Origin: Zhongshania marina
GTDB taxonomy: Bacteria > Pseudomonadota > Gammaproteobacteria > Pseudomonadales > Spongiibacteraceae
Assembly: GCF_002915595.1 (NCBI RefSeq)
Contig: NZ_PQGG01000019.1
Coordinates: 1-64,000, forward strand
Reading direction: 5' to 3'
DNA: 64,000 nucleotides
Shown here: one piece after another, positions 44,444-53,815 of the stretch
How positions within the stretch are numbered: the first letter of the stretch is position 1
How the letters are laid out: each line of letters begins with the position of its first letter
Translations under genes and position numbers: made by a program
The notes under the pieces: generated by a model
What the model was told of the DNA's origin: nothing
The model's input: the letters and a program-made list of their open reading frames with translations, nothing else
The model's database searches: none

Positions 44444-45259
44444 ATGAACACAGCGAATCGACGACATTCTTACTGTCGCCCAATCACCGGCTTACTTGCG
44501 TTTTTACTGCTAACTTTTAGTAGTTTTGCGCTAAGCCAAAACGACAATCGTTTTCACATCGATCTCGTCGTATTCGCTAATAATGATCAGTCCAGCCGTT
44601 ACGAAGAAGACTGGCCAGATAACCTCCACCTCCGTTACCCCCGCAACTGGACACGTATTTACAATAGCGGCACCACGCTGCAAAAAGTTGACTACATGGA
44701 CCCAGAATTTGAGCAAACCCTTAAATCTCTGCGCCTGTCGTCGCGCTATAAACCCCTGCTTCAAGCAAGCTGGCAGCAAGATTTAACATCGCGTAAAAGA
44801 TCGCCTGCCATTTTAATTCAAGGCGGAAAGCAATACGGCAACCATTACGAGCTGGAAGGCTATATTCGCGTGGCTGTAGAGCGCTATCTACACGTAGATA
44901 CCAATTTATGGTTGAGCAGCTTTGGGAGTCGTGGCGGTAATTACTATCTCCCACGCCAGCCATTAAGCTTTGACGAACCGGAAGAACTACCCAGCCCAGC
45001 TAGCGACAGCCCAGAGTACGCGGAATTTTTAAAACAAAATCCAGGCTATACGCCGCAAGCTGTCCAAGCAAAAGCCGAGGCAGAGAGTCGCGGCGACTAC
45101 CCGATTGATCAAATAGTCGTGATGAAACAACAGCGACGGATGCGTAGTGACGAATTACACTTCATTGATCACCCTAGATTCGGCGTGATCATCAAAATAA
45201 GTAAAATAAAAGAAGGCACTGGCGTCACAGAAGCAAGTGCAGAAAACGCGGCTCAATAA
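44444..45259 (+). CDS. csiV: CsiV-family periplasmic protein
   Basis: A 271-aa exported protein. ATG 44444 has AAGAGA upstream; an in-frame ATG 24 nt earlier is possible. Signal peptide: GLLAFLLLTFSSFALS-Q. The mature N-terminus (RFHIDLVVFANND) and the YELEGYIRVAVERYLHVDTN segment match CsiV, a regulator of peptidoglycan assembly described in Vibrio. The C-terminus has MKQQRRMRSDELHFIDHPRF, then GVIIKISKI. It follows mfd and its end overlaps the convergent mtnP end by 7 nt. Confidence 0.85.
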   Translation: MNTANRRHSYCRPITGLLAFLLLTFSSFALSQNDNRFHIDLVVFANNDQSSRYEEDWPDNLHLRYPRNWTRIYNSGTTLQKVDYMDPEFEQTLKSLRLSSRYKPLLQASWQQDLTSRKRSPAILIQGGKQYGNHYELEGYIRVAVERYLHVDTNLWLSSFGSRGGNYYLPRQPLSFDEPEELPSPASDSPEYAEFLKQNPGYTPQAVQAKAEAESRGDYPIDQIVVMKQQRRMRSDELHFIDHPRFGVIIKISKIKEGTGVTEASAENAAQ

Positions 45260-45996
45260 GCCGCGATACAATGCGCTAAAATAGATTTCACCTGCAGCAT
45301 GCCAGTATCAATCACGGTCTGAATATCTTCCATAGTGATAATATTATCACTCAGACCGGCCCCGGGATTTACCACCAGCGCGATAGACGCATATTCAATG
45401 CCCGCTTCGCGAGCCAAACTCGCTTCGGGCATTGCAGTCATGCCTACAATGTCATTGCCATCACGTGCCAAGCGGCTTATTTCTGACGCCGTTTCTAATC
45501 TCGGCCCCTGCGTTACGGCATACACGCCATAATCCTCAAATGCGATATCGGCATCTACCGCTGCATTCGCGAGCCGCGAGCGTAAATCTTGGCTATAGGG
45601 ATAACTAAAATCAATATGCTCGACTTTACCGTTGCTGCCATCAAAAAAGGTATGTTCACGCCCCCAAGTGTAATCATTGATTTGATTGGGAATGGCGATA
45701 ACCCCCGTCACAAACCGCTCACTTATCCCCCCAACGGCGTTCACCGCCACCAGTGCATCAACGCCCGCTCTTTTTAATGCGTCGATATTTGCGCGATAGT
45801 TAATCGCGTGCGGCGGAATTTGATGGCCCTTACCATGCCGCGCCAAAAACAAAAACTCTGCACCCTCGTAACGAATTCGCTGTAAAAGTGCACTAGGCGC
45901 GCCATACGGCGTCTCGACAGCTGTCTCATCAAGCACTTCTGCGCCAGGCCAATCACACAAACCGGTACCACCAATCACTGCTATGGTTTTACTCAT
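45253..45996 (-). CDS. S-methyl-5'-thioinosine/thioadenosine phosphorylase
   Basis: A 247-aa purine nucleoside phosphorylase of the MTAP group. It has AVIGGTGLCDWPG at the N-terminus, the phosphate site RHGKGHQIPPHAINYRANID (~53-72), NAVGGISE and the substrate segment GMTAMPEASLAREAG. In pseudomonads the syntenic enzyme next to mfd/csiV uses methylthioinosine; substrate preference here is inferred from position. It starts 4 nt from the mscS stop, so the two are probably co-transcribed. Confidence 0.9.
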   Translation of the reverse strand: MSKTIAVIGGTGLCDWPGAEVLDETAVETPYGAPSALLQRIRYEGAEFLFLARHGKGHQIPPHAINYRANIDALKRAGVDALVAVNAVGGISERFVTGVIAIPNQINDYTWGREHTFFDGSNGKVEHIDFSYPYSQDLRSRLANAAVDADIAFEDYGVYAVTQGPRLETASEISRLARDGNDIVGMTAMPEASLAREAGIEYASIALVVNPGAGLSDNIITMEDIQTVIDTGMLQVKSILAHCIAAY

Positions 45997-46000
45997 TTAC

Positions 46001-47110
46001 TTACTGCTCCGTTTTGCGCTCTTGCGCTGTCTCGATAGAAATTGGATCGAGCTTCACCGTGGTTGTCGGGAACGCGACATCCGCGCCCAAGCCATGAATA
46101 ATGTCGAGGATTTTCAGCAACACATCCTGCTTAATAGCGTGGTATTCAACCCAGTTTGTAGTCTTGGTAAAGGTGTACACAAAGAAATCCAAGGACGAAG
46201 CATTGTACTGATTAAAGTTAACAATCAGCGTCTTCCCTAAATCAATATCAGTGTGATCCTCTAACATTGCCCGCACTTGGCGAATAATATCGGGGAGAAC
46301 TGCCGCATCTTCATAGCGCACACCAATCGTTTCATAAATTCGACGATTCAACATCCGCGAAGGGTTTTCGACTGAAATCTGCGAAAAGGTCGCATTAGGT
46401 ACATAGAGTGGCCGCTGATCAAACGTCCGTATCCGCGTTTGCCGCCAACCGATATTTTCAACCGTTCCCTCTATATTTTTATCCGGCGAGCGCACCCAAT
46501 CGCCTACCGAAAATGGCCGATCTAAATACACCATCAAGCCACCAAAAAAATTGGCTAATAAATCCTTGGCGGCAAAACCAACCGCAATACCGCCAATACC
46601 GCCAAAGGCCAACACCCCAGAAATACTGTAACCAAGGTTTTGCAAAACCATCAATGCCGACACAATAATAATGGCTGAACGTACCAACTTACCCAGCGCC
46701 ATGACGGTGGTCTGGTCTATGGGCTCATCTTTTACGCTGTATTCATCCGACAATAGGCGCAGCTCTACCTGCCTCACCAAAGACACCAAAAACCAAGCCA
46801 AAATCAGCACCACGCCCACTGCTCGCAGTGAATCTAAGGCTGAAAATACCTCTGCCTCGCTGGACTGAGCAATCACCTCTAAGACATGACTGCCACCAAC
46901 AGCCCAAATCATCAGCAATGCGGGGCGGCGGGCAGCCTCCAGCAAGGCGTCGTCCCACAAATTATGGGTTTTCTCAAACTTTTTGCCCAAATGCGCAATC
47001 AGCCTACCAAGCACTAAATTCAAGCCGAGTAAAATGAGCACCAATACAAAAACATCACCTAACCACGGATATTCCGCAGGTTGAAAATCTGTCCACCACT
47101 GCTTAAGCAT
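46001..47110 (-). CDS. Mechanosensitive ion channel of the MscS family
   Basis: A 369-aa inner-membrane channel releasing solutes on hypo-osmotic shock. Four to five N-terminal hydrophobic helices lead to the pore helix GVLAFGGIGGIAVGFAAKDL (Gly/Ala-rich TM3) followed by ANFFGGLMVYLDRPFSVGDW, the MscS beta-domain signature. The cytoplasmic vestibule follows (TVENIGWRQTRIRTFDQRPL). It is closer to the YbdG/YnaI-type than to minimal MscS, judging by length. It shares its transcript with the downstream phosphorylase gene. Confidence 0.94.
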   Translation of the reverse strand: MLKQWWTDFQPAEYPWLGDVFVLVLILLGLNLVLGRLIAHLGKKFEKTHNLWDDALLEAARRPALLMIWAVGGSHVLEVIAQSSEAEVFSALDSLRAVGVVLILAWFLVSLVRQVELRLLSDEYSVKDEPIDQTTVMALGKLVRSAIIIVSALMVLQNLGYSISGVLAFGGIGGIAVGFAAKDLLANFFGGLMVYLDRPFSVGDWVRSPDKNIEGTVENIGWRQTRIRTFDQRPLYVPNATFSQISVENPSRMLNRRIYETIGVRYEDAAVLPDIIRQVRAMLEDHTDIDLGKTLIVNFNQYNASSLDFFVYTFTKTTNWVEYHAIKQDVLLKILDIIHGLGADVAFPTTTVKLDPISIETAQERKTEQ

Positions 47111-47365
47111 CGGGGCCCCTCAACTTATTTCTATACAATTTCATTTCTAAACCCTGCGCGCTTAGATAAATGCACCATAAAAAACCAAAGTAAAACTGCT
47201 AAGTAAGATCAATAAAATTGTCTATGCAGCTGAATATAAAGCTAATTGTATTAAAGAGCGACGTAAAACCCCAGCTCGGATCTCTCAGCACTGCGAAAAA
47301 TACCTACTAGACAGCGGTTTCTTAAGTGTTAGTTTGGGAAGCGTAGATCAACCGAGGCGGAAATC

Positions 47366-47683
47366 ATGGCAGCAATAAGACCCCAAATTGGTTATTGGTA
47401 CAAAGACATCGAGTCTGGCCAATTATTCGAAGTAGTTGCAGTAGATGACGACAGCGACTCTGTAGAAGCTCAGCTAATAGACGGCGAACTCTGTCAATAC
47501 GATATGGACAGTTGGGATCAGCTTAGCTTAGAGATGATCGAAGAACCTGAAGATTGGCGAAACGCCTTTGAATTAAGCGACGACGACTATCGATTCCTAG
47601 ACGACACAATGGTTCCCGAAAGCTGGAATCCACTTTCGGAAATTGAGTCAGACATTATAAATGGGATCATCGACGAGTATTAA
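47366..47683 (+). CDS. Small acidic conserved protein (DUF6763-like)
   Basis: A 105-aa, strongly acidic cytoplasmic protein: PQIGYWYKDIESGQLFEVVA, DDDSDSVEAQLIDGELCQYD and WDQLSLEMIEEPEDW. The GxWYxD..G..FEVVA pattern resembles small conserved gammaproteobacterial proteins of the DUF6763 type (by memory). GAGG lies upstream of the ATG. It stands alone between mscS and the lexA promoter and is followed by a terminator at 47753. The role is unknown. Confidence 0.75.
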   Translation: MAAIRPQIGYWYKDIESGQLFEVVAVDDDSDSVEAQLIDGELCQYDMDSWDQLSLEMIEEPEDWRNAFELSDDDYRFLDDTMVPESWNPLSEIESDIINGIIDEY

Positions 47684-47752
47684 GCCCTGTGCAAACCGCC
47701 GCTACAGCAAGCGCACACCCTGCTCTGCAGCGCACAGCCAGCTATTTCTCCT

Positions 47753-47775
47753 AACCTGCTAGCGCAGGTTTTTTT
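47753..47775 (+). terminator. Rho-independent terminator before lexA
   Basis: AACCTG-CTAGCG-CAGGTT followed by TTTTT. It closes the small acidic gene and insulates the SOS promoter. Confidence 0.85.
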
Positions 47776-47814
47776 GTTTCTGAACGCTCTCATTTCCAAT
47801 ATTCAATTAGGCTA

Positions 47815-47866
47815 TTGCGATTCACATCGTACTGTATATAATAACAGTTACTGTATAAGTAACCAG
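47815..47866 (+). promoter_or_regulatory. lexA promoter with two LexA (SOS) boxes
   Basis: A sigma-70-like promoter has TTGCGA (47815-47820), a 16-bp spacer and TATAAT (47837-47842). Box 1, CTGTATATAATAACAG (47832-47847), overlaps the -10. Box 2, CTGTATAAGTAACCAG (47851-47866), is 3 bp further on and has one mismatch to CTGT-N8-ACAG. Tandem boxes upstream of lexA give autoregulation of the lexA-sulA operon. Confidence 0.9.
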
Positions 47867-47877
47867 ATGCCAAAATT

Positions 47878-48480
47878 ATGGAAAAGCTGACCGCTAGACA
47901 AAGTGAAGTCCTGCAATTGATCAAAGATCATATCGGTGAAACTGGGTATCCACCAACCAGGGCAGACATCGCCAGAGAGCTTGGCTTTAAGTCTCCCAAT
48001 GCTGCAGAAGAGCACCTGAAAGCGCTGGCAAGAAAAGGCGCTATCGAAATCATTGCCGGTGCATCTCGCGGCATTCGCTTACCCGAATCTCTTGGCATCC
48101 CCATTATTGGCCGCGTCGCCGCCGGTAGCCCTATTCTCGCTGAAGCGCATATAGAAGATTACTGCGATATGCCCGCCGCAATTTTTTCTCCCAGCGCTGA
48201 CTATTTCCTCAGAGTTAAGGGCGACAGCATGATAAATGCTGGGATTTTCGACGACGACTTACTAGCGGTACATCGCACAACTGCGGTACGCAACGGGCAA
48301 ATCGTCGTTGCAAGAATCGGTGATGAAGTCACAGTAAAACGTTTTCAGCAGCAAAAAAGTAAATTCCATATTTCTTTACTTGCTGAAAACCCAGATTACG
48401 CACCCATTGAAGTGGACCTAAGAGAGCAAGAATTTGCGATTGAAGGTTTAAGTGTTGGTGTTTTACGGCGCGGGAGCTAA
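47878..48480 (+). CDS. lexA: LexA SOS repressor
   Basis: A 200-aa repressor that autocleaves with RecA filaments. The N-terminal winged HTH ([20 protein letters not shown] ... [20 protein letters not shown]) binds CTGT-N8-ACAG. The cleavage site is the Ala-Gly in VAAGSP. Catalytic Ser is in [10 protein letters not shown] and Lys in VTVKRFQQ. Two SOS boxes lie 12-46 nt upstream. sulA follows 5 nt after the stop. Confidence 0.98.
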   Translation: MEKLTARQSEVLQLIKDHIGETGYPPTRADIARELGFKSPNAAEEHLKALARKGAIEIIAGASRGIRLPESLGIPIIGRVAAGSPILAEAHIEDYCDMPAAIFSPSADYFLRVKGDSMINAGIFDDDLLAVHRTTAVRNGQIVVARIGDEVTVKRFQQQKSKFHISLLAENPDYAPIEVDLREQEFAIEGLSVGVLRRGS

Positions 48481-48485
48481 ATATT

Positions 48486-48902
48486 ATGTCTTGTCTAGAA
48501 CAAATGCCCTTACATTACAGCCCAGCACCGTCTTTAAACCGCGGGACTGTCACCGAGATTACTATGCGTAGCGACGCGCATTTATCTCGCCCCATGCTTG
48601 CCGCCATGATGATCGAACTCAGTAGCAATGCCGATCAGCGCTGGCTTTGCTGGGTCGCAGACAGGCCTTTAAAACCGTTATTAAACGCTGAATCGCACCA
48701 GCACGACCGTAAAATATTACAGGTTGTGTCAAACACCAAGCGAGACTTAAGTGAAATTGCGATAAGAGCTCTTGAACGCGGCAAAAGCCATACTGTTGCG
48801 GTATTACTAGAAAGACCTCTCAGAGACGATGAACGAGAAGCCTTAGAGCTTGCAGCGCTTGCTGGTTCAGCAGAGTGCCTTGTTATTTTTATGCAGCCTT
48901 AG
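48486..48902 (+). CDS. sulA: SulA-like SOS cell-division inhibitor
   Basis: A 138-aa protein, co-transcribed with lexA (gap 5 nt). It matches the SulA/RecA-like inhibitor pattern: GTVTEITMRSDAHLSRPMLA, the RWLCWVADRPLKPLL strand, and the C-terminal domain (LSEIAIRALERGKSHTVAVL). It should bind FtsZ and block septation during SOS. The lexA-sulA arrangement is the pseudomonad type, not the E. coli one. Confidence 0.85.
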   Translation: MSCLEQMPLHYSPAPSLNRGTVTEITMRSDAHLSRPMLAAMMIELSSNADQRWLCWVADRPLKPLLNAESHQHDRKILQVVSNTKRDLSEIAIRALERGKSHTVAVLLERPLRDDEREALELAALAGSAECLVIFMQP

Positions 48903-48917
48903 CGCTATTAAACGCTT

Positions 48918-49175
48918 TTAGTGGACGATTTTGGCGTCAGGCTCAAGATCGTCATCATCAATATCATCGTCAAAGCTGTCTTCCTCTACCGGCATCGCGG
49001 CAGCTTCAATACCCGCCTGTACCATTGCCCGCGCAACATCTAAAGCTGAGCCAGCAATATGCTCACGGGTTTCTTTCGAAAATTTGATCGTCACCAGCGG
49101 ATTTTCATCACCTTCTGATCGCTGCAAGACTATATCGCCGTTCGCAAGCTCGACGAGTTCTAAATATGACAACAC
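48918..49175 (-). CDS. Small conserved acidic protein
   Basis: An 85-aa cytoplasmic protein (MLSYLELVELANGDIVLQRS ... PLVTIKFSKETREHIAGSAL) with an extremely acidic C-terminus (EEDSFDDDIDDDDLEPD). It appears to have a small beta region followed by a helix. Its placement between sulA and the DUF6586-like gene matches an unnamed gene in the Pseudomonas lexA-topA interval. Function unknown. Confidence 0.75.
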   Translation of the reverse strand: MLSYLELVELANGDIVLQRSEGDENPLVTIKFSKETREHIAGSALDVARAMVQAGIEAAAMPVEEDSFDDDIDDDDLEPDAKIVH

Positions 49176-49261
49176 TAAAATATCCTTGATATAACTAAGG
49201 CCAACACGGCGTGTCTGGTAAATCTATTGTAGCAAACCCGCCTAGCCTCGCGCCAACGACT

Positions 49262-49732
49262 TCAATATTCCATCAACGTTGCTCGATGACGAGCAATCAA
49301 GGACTTTAATTCGGCAAGGCAGTCAGCATAATCCACGCTAGCGCGACGAGTGCTGCCGGCATCGCTGGCAATGACACCTGCGGGAGAGGCAGCGGCAGTT
49401 TGCAAAAAGGAATAATTAACTAATGAGCTGAGCCACGGCGAGTGTAGCTCCCGATCTGCCAGCTCAACTATTTCGGGCGGTAAATCCACTTCAACAAATG
49501 AGCGCGCATTAAACTGTCCCTGTGGCGCACTTATCCCGAATTTGGGCTGCTGCTCTAGCACATCAGCCAAATGGCACTGGTAAGCTAGCAAAAGCTGCAA
49601 AGTCAGCGACTCGGAGGTAGCCCGGTGAAAATGCCCACCCCACTCCTCCGAGTCCGCCGACCCGAGCTGTTTAAGATACTGCTCAGCAAAATAAATATGT
49701 AAATTGCACTGCCCGCGAAAGCTCTCTTTCAT
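49262..49732 (-). CDS. Conserved hypothetical protein (DUF6586-like)
   Basis: A 156-aa cytoplasmic, mainly helical protein: MKESFRGQCNLHIYFAEQYL, HFHRATSESLTLQLLLAYQC and AELKSLIARHRATLMEY. ATG 49732 has GGAG 5 nt upstream. Its placement next to topA matches a conserved hypothetical gene of pseudomonads. No catalytic motif is seen and the function is unknown. Confidence 0.8.
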   Translation of the reverse strand: MKESFRGQCNLHIYFAEQYLKQLGSADSEEWGGHFHRATSESLTLQLLLAYQCHLADVLEQQPKFGISAPQGQFNARSFVEVDLPPEIVELADRELHSPWLSSLVNYSFLQTAAASPAGVIASDAGSTRRASVDYADCLAELKSLIARHRATLMEY

Positions 49733-49769
49733 AATCACTCCAGCACCTTAGGCTGCTACATCGTTTTGA

Positions 49770-52430
49770 TTACTTTGACGCTTTAGGCTTTTTCGCTGCT
49801 TTTTCGCGCACCACCCACTTACCGTTTTCGTAAAATGCCGCCCAGCCAGAAGGTTTGCCATCAACTTCAGTTTGAACATACTGCTCTTTGGTCTTGCGGC
49901 TATAGCGAATAACGCTATCGCGGCCCTCTTTATCTTTCACCGGCGCATCAAATAAAAATGCGTATTTTTCGTCAACTTCCTTGCGATGCGGCAGTATCTC
50001 TTTAACCAGTGGCGCCCGTGTTTCACGGTTGCGCGGAAATCCGCTTGCCGCTAGGAATAGGCCCGACGCGCCGTCTCGTAAAATATAGTGATCGTCTACT
50101 TTCTCACACTTCAACTCCGGCATCGGCACGGGGTCCATCTTCGGCGGCGCCGCCTCTCCGCTGCGCAAGAGCTTGCGCGTGTTTTTACAATCTTCACTCG
50201 TACAACCGAAGTACTTACCGAAACGGCCAGTTTTTAACTGCATATCTGCGCCGCACTTATCGCATTCAATCAGCGGCCCCTCATAACCCTTAACTTTAAA
50301 ACTGCCCTCTTCAATCTCATGACCGGAACAATCAGGATTATTGCCGCAGATGTGGAGCTTGCGCGATGCATCGATAACATAGCTATCCATTGCGGTATTG
50401 CACAATTTGCAGCGTTTTTTACTGCGTAGCAGCTTGGATTCAGCTTCGTCATCATCATTGTCGATGCTGACAAAATCATCACCAGACACCAAATTTATTG
50501 TCTGTTTGCAGCGCTCTTTTGGCGGTAATGCATAACCAGAGCAGCCCAAAAACACACCGGTACTCGCGGTTCTGATCTGCATATCTCTGCCGCAATTAGG
50601 GCAAGGTATATCAGTCCCCGTCGGTGCGTTCTGGCGCATACCATCATCGCTCGCTTCCGCCAGCTCTAATGTTTTACGAAAATCCACATAGAATTCGTTT
50701 AACAACTGCTTCCAGTTTTTATCCCCCGAAGCAACTGCGTCGAGTAACTCTTCCATCCTTGCGGTAAAGCTGTAATCCAAAAGATTGCTAAAACTTTCAA
50801 CCAAACGATCGGTAACAATATCGCCCATTTTTTCCGCGTAAAAGCGTCGATTTTCTACTTTTACATAACCGCGATCTTGAATCGTTGAGATAATCGAAGC
50901 ATAGGTAGAGGGACGTCCAATACCACGCTTTTCTAATTCTTTTACCAACGCCGCTTCAGAATAGCGCGGTGACGGTTTGGTGAAATGCTGAGTCGGATCG
51001 ACTTTTAACAGCTCCAAGTTCTCGCCAACTTTCACATCTGGCAGCTCTTGATCATCTTCTTTTTTACTAATGCTCGGCGGCTGTACCTTCATAAAGCCGT
51101 CGAAACGCACAACGCGACCACGAGTACGCAGTTCAAACTCACCCGCCGTCACAGTAATCGAGGTGCTAGTAAAATCAGCAGAGGCCATTTGGCAGGCCAC
51201 AAACTGACGCCAAATTAAGGTATACAGGCGCTCTGCATCACGCTCCATGCCGGCCAATTGACTAGGCTCAACATTGACATCTGAGGGGCGAATCGCTTCA
51301 TGCGCCTCCTGAGCGCCTTCCTTGCTTGAATATGAGCGCGGCGCCTCTGGCAAATACGCTTTGGCGAAATTAGACGAAATATAGTCACGGCATGCCGCAA
51401 CTGCATCTGCGCTCAAATTTGTTGAGTCGGTACGCATATAGGTGATGTAGCCGGCCTCATACAGGCGCTGAGCCATCATCATGGTTTTTTTCACCCCAAA
51501 GCCTAGCCGTGTACTAGCAGCCTGCTGAAGCGTTGATGTGATGTACGGTGCACCGGGGTGACTCTTGGTGGGCTTGTCTTCACGGGCGCTGACTTTAAAC
51601 TCAGCCTGTTTCAAGGCCGCCGACGCCGCCATTGCGTCGGTTTCATTATCAGGGCGGAAGTTTTCACCCGCTTGTTTTTTTAGCTCCAGCCGTAATTGCC
51701 CAGACGCAGAGGCATTATCGGTATGAATTTGCCAATATTCATCGGGTATAAATGCGCGTATTTCTTTTTCGCGATCTACGATAAGCCGCACTGCAACCGA
51801 CTGCACACGACCCGCAGACAAGCCCCGCGCAATTTTCGCCCACAATAAAGGCGAGACCATATAGCCCACCACGCGATCTAAAAAACGCCGCGCCTGCTGA
51901 GCATTAACACGGTCGATATCGAGCTCGGTGGGTTTTTCAAAGGCCGCTTGAATTGCCTTCTTAGTGATTTCGTTAAACACCACCCGCTTATAACGGCTAT
52001 CGTCACCGCCGATGGATTCACGCAAATGCCATGCAATAGCTTCTCCCTCGCGGTCCAAATCCGTTGCGAGATAGATGGTGTCAGCATTTTCTGCCAATTT
52101 TTTTAATTCATTAACAACCTTTTCTTTGCCGGGAAGAATTTCATAATGCGCCTTCCAGTCATTTTCCGGATCTATCCCCATGCGGCCAATCAATTGCTCA
52201 CGGGCCTTGGTTTTCTTATGAATTTCCTTTTCTTCTGGCGACATTTTACGAGTTAGCGCCGCAGCTTTAGCGCGCTGCTTGGCATCAACAGGGCTGGCCT
52301 TACTACTGCCACTGGTCGGCAAATCACGGATATGGCCAATACTGGATTTAACGATGTATTCGTTACCCAGATATTTGTTAATGGTCTTCGCCTTGGCTGG
52401 CGATTCCACAATAACTAAAGATTTGCCCAT
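49770..52430 (-). CDS. topA: DNA topoisomerase I
   Basis: An 886-aa type IA topoisomerase relaxing negative supercoils. The Toprim domain ([37 protein letters not shown]), active-site Tyr in [13 protein letters not shown], and [10 protein letters not shown] of the type IA core are intact. The C-terminal third has three Cys4 zinc ribbons: [10 protein letters not shown]..., CKLCNTAM...CGNNPDC and CDKCGADM...CTSEDC. It ends with topoisomerase C-terminal repeats and a Lys-rich tail. Monocistronic or with the downstream small genes. Confidence 0.98.
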   Translation of the reverse strand: MGKSLVIVESPAKAKTINKYLGNEYIVKSSIGHIRDLPTSGSSKASPVDAKQRAKAAALTRKMSPEEKEIHKKTKAREQLIGRMGIDPENDWKAHYEILPGKEKVVNELKKLAENADTIYLATDLDREGEAIAWHLRESIGGDDSRYKRVVFNEITKKAIQAAFEKPTELDIDRVNAQQARRFLDRVVGYMVSPLLWAKIARGLSAGRVQSVAVRLIVDREKEIRAFIPDEYWQIHTDNASASGQLRLELKKQAGENFRPDNETDAMAASAALKQAEFKVSAREDKPTKSHPGAPYITSTLQQAASTRLGFGVKKTMMMAQRLYEAGYITYMRTDSTNLSADAVAACRDYISSNFAKAYLPEAPRSYSSKEGAQEAHEAIRPSDVNVEPSQLAGMERDAERLYTLIWRQFVACQMASADFTSTSITVTAGEFELRTRGRVVRFDGFMKVQPPSISKKEDDQELPDVKVGENLELLKVDPTQHFTKPSPRYSEAALVKELEKRGIGRPSTYASIISTIQDRGYVKVENRRFYAEKMGDIVTDRLVESFSNLLDYSFTARMEELLDAVASGDKNWKQLLNEFYVDFRKTLELAEASDDGMRQNAPTGTDIPCPNCGRDMQIRTASTGVFLGCSGYALPPKERCKQTINLVSGDDFVSIDNDDDEAESKLLRSKKRCKLCNTAMDSYVIDASRKLHICGNNPDCSGHEIEEGSFKVKGYEGPLIECDKCGADMQLKTGRFGKYFGCTSEDCKNTRKLLRSGEAAPPKMDPVPMPELKCEKVDDHYILRDGASGLFLAASGFPRNRETRAPLVKEILPHRKEVDEKYAFLFDAPVKDKEGRDSVIRYSRKTKEQYVQTEVDGKPSGWAAFYENGKWVVREKAAKKPKASK

Positions 52431-52546
52431 ATTATCCTTCTACAAGTACGTAATAATGTGACGCCTTAGCGGCGAGAGGCGACATATATAAGTGTTCATT
52501 TCCTCAGGGTCAAGGGCGAAGTAATATCCCCACCCCAACCCTAACA

Positions 52547-52795
52547 CTACAAACTCGACCCGTCTGCAGGGCTAATTAACTTAAAGCGAGGCTGAACTTT
52601 TCCTTCAAATTCAACAGCTTCCAAAAACATTGCGAGGGGCCTAAGCCAAAGTGCAGACTCGCCGTAAAGCGGTCGATAAGCAACAAGTAATTCTTCGGTC
52701 TCGCTGTGAGTACCAAGCTCGTAAACGTAATATTCACCGCCCTTGTAATGGCGATAGCGCCCTGGCACCACACTTTTGTTCGTTTCATCAGCCAT
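52547..52795 (-). CDS. DUF1653 domain protein
   Basis: An 82-aa protein matching DUF1653 along its length: VPGRYRHYKGGEYYVYELGT, HSETEELLVAYRPLYGESAL and WLRPLAMFLEAVE. Members are small stand-alone beta proteins of unknown function. It overlaps the preceding minus-strand gene (52788-53306) by 8 nt and is likely co-translated with it. Confidence 0.92.
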   Translation of the reverse strand: MADETNKSVVPGRYRHYKGGEYYVYELGTHSETEELLVAYRPLYGESALWLRPLAMFLEAVEFEGKVQPRFKLISPADGSSL

Positions 52796-53306
52796 CTGAT
52801 TTACTCACCCCGTTTTCGAGCCCCGCCGCCGCAATAATATTGTCGAAGCACTGTGCAATATTTTTCACAATCTCGTCGCTTGCATGACTTTCACGCCAAT
52901 AGATATTGAGACCAAGTGGTGTCAATTCAAGCATGCTTGCATCTTTGGGCAACAACTGCCGCTGCGCTTCAATCAATTCAAGCATAGCCGGATCAAGCGA
53001 CTCAATGTCATCGTCACCATCCGGCACCTCTATCAACCAGTATTTCCAGCTTGCTAGCGGCTTTTTATTATGTAAAAAGCGTGTATAGCAGACCCCGAAC
53101 ACATCATCTTCGCGGCGAATCTTTGCACGCCGCGTTTTAGGCATCGCCACGACTTTTACTGACAGCCCCATCGTGCGCGCAAAGGCGCGTATTTCGGCCT
53201 GCTGCGACTGGCGCCGCGAGGGCAATATCCAAATTACTGGTGCCAGCATAAACCCGATTACGACTACTGCAATTAGCCAACCCACACGTCGCTCCTTTGA
53301 GTTCAC
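52788..53306 (-). CDS. Conserved membrane-anchored hypothetical protein
   Basis: A 172-aa protein with one N-terminal transmembrane helix (VGWLIAVVVIGFMLAPVIWI) and a cytoplasmic basic region (PSRRQSQQAEIRAFARTMGL). The C-terminal domain contains FGVCYTRF, KYWLIEVPDGDDDIESLDPA and LNIYWRESHASDEIVKNIAQ. It resembles small conserved proteins of pseudomonads without a defined role. It overlaps the DUF1653 gene. Confidence 0.8.
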   Translation of the reverse strand: MNSKERRVGWLIAVVVIGFMLAPVIWILPSRRQSQQAEIRAFARTMGLSVKVVAMPKTRRAKIRREDDVFGVCYTRFLHNKKPLASWKYWLIEVPDGDDDIESLDPAMLELIEAQRQLLPKDASMLELTPLGLNIYWRESHASDEIVKNIAQCFDNIIAAAGLENGVSKSDG

Positions 53307-53370
53307 TGGACAGATGGCAGGCTTTATACCTTAATACTCGGGTAGATTGCGAACACAAAAGGAGAAAGCT

Positions 53371-53811
53371 ATGCCGAATTACCAGCGTATCCTTGCGGCG
53401 ATTGACCTATCTGACGAAGCCGAAGCCGTGTTAGAACGCGCCGTAGCAATGGCTGCCAGTGACAATGCCGAATTGCATTTAGTCCACGTGGTCGAGCCAT
53501 TAAATTTAGCTTATGGCGGTGATATCCCCATGGATTTTTCAAGCGTGCAAGAACAATTGCAGAGTCAAGCGGAAGAATCTCTTCACCAATACGCGCAGCG
53601 CGCCAATGTCGCCGCTGAGCGCTGTCACCTGCTAAGCGGCCGGCCAGACGCCCAAGTTCATGAACTCAGTGAAAACCTCGCCGCGGACCTCATCATCGTT
53701 GGCAGCCACGGCCGCAAGGGGCTGGCCCTATTGCTAGGATCAACCGCAAACGGCGTGCTACACGGTGCAAGTTGTGACGTGCTCGCAGTACGGGTTGGAC
53801 AGGACAAATAG
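53371..53811 (+). CDS. Universal stress protein (UspA family)
   Basis: A 146-aa single-domain Usp. It starts MPNYQRILAAIDLSDEAEAV with GGAG 6 nt upstream. The ATP-binding C-terminal loop IVGSHGRKGLALLLGSTANG matches the G-2x-G-9x-G(S/T) motif, so it is likely an ATP-binding member. It stops 4 nt before the convergent uup stop, and expression is probably stress-induced. Confidence 0.95.
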   Translation: MPNYQRILAAIDLSDEAEAVLERAVAMAASDNAELHLVHVVEPLNLAYGGDIPMDFSSVQEQLQSQAEESLHQYAQRANVAAERCHLLSGRPDAQVHELSENLAADLIIVGSHGRKGLALLLGSTANGVLHGASCDVLAVRVGQDK

Positions 53812-53815
53812 CGCC

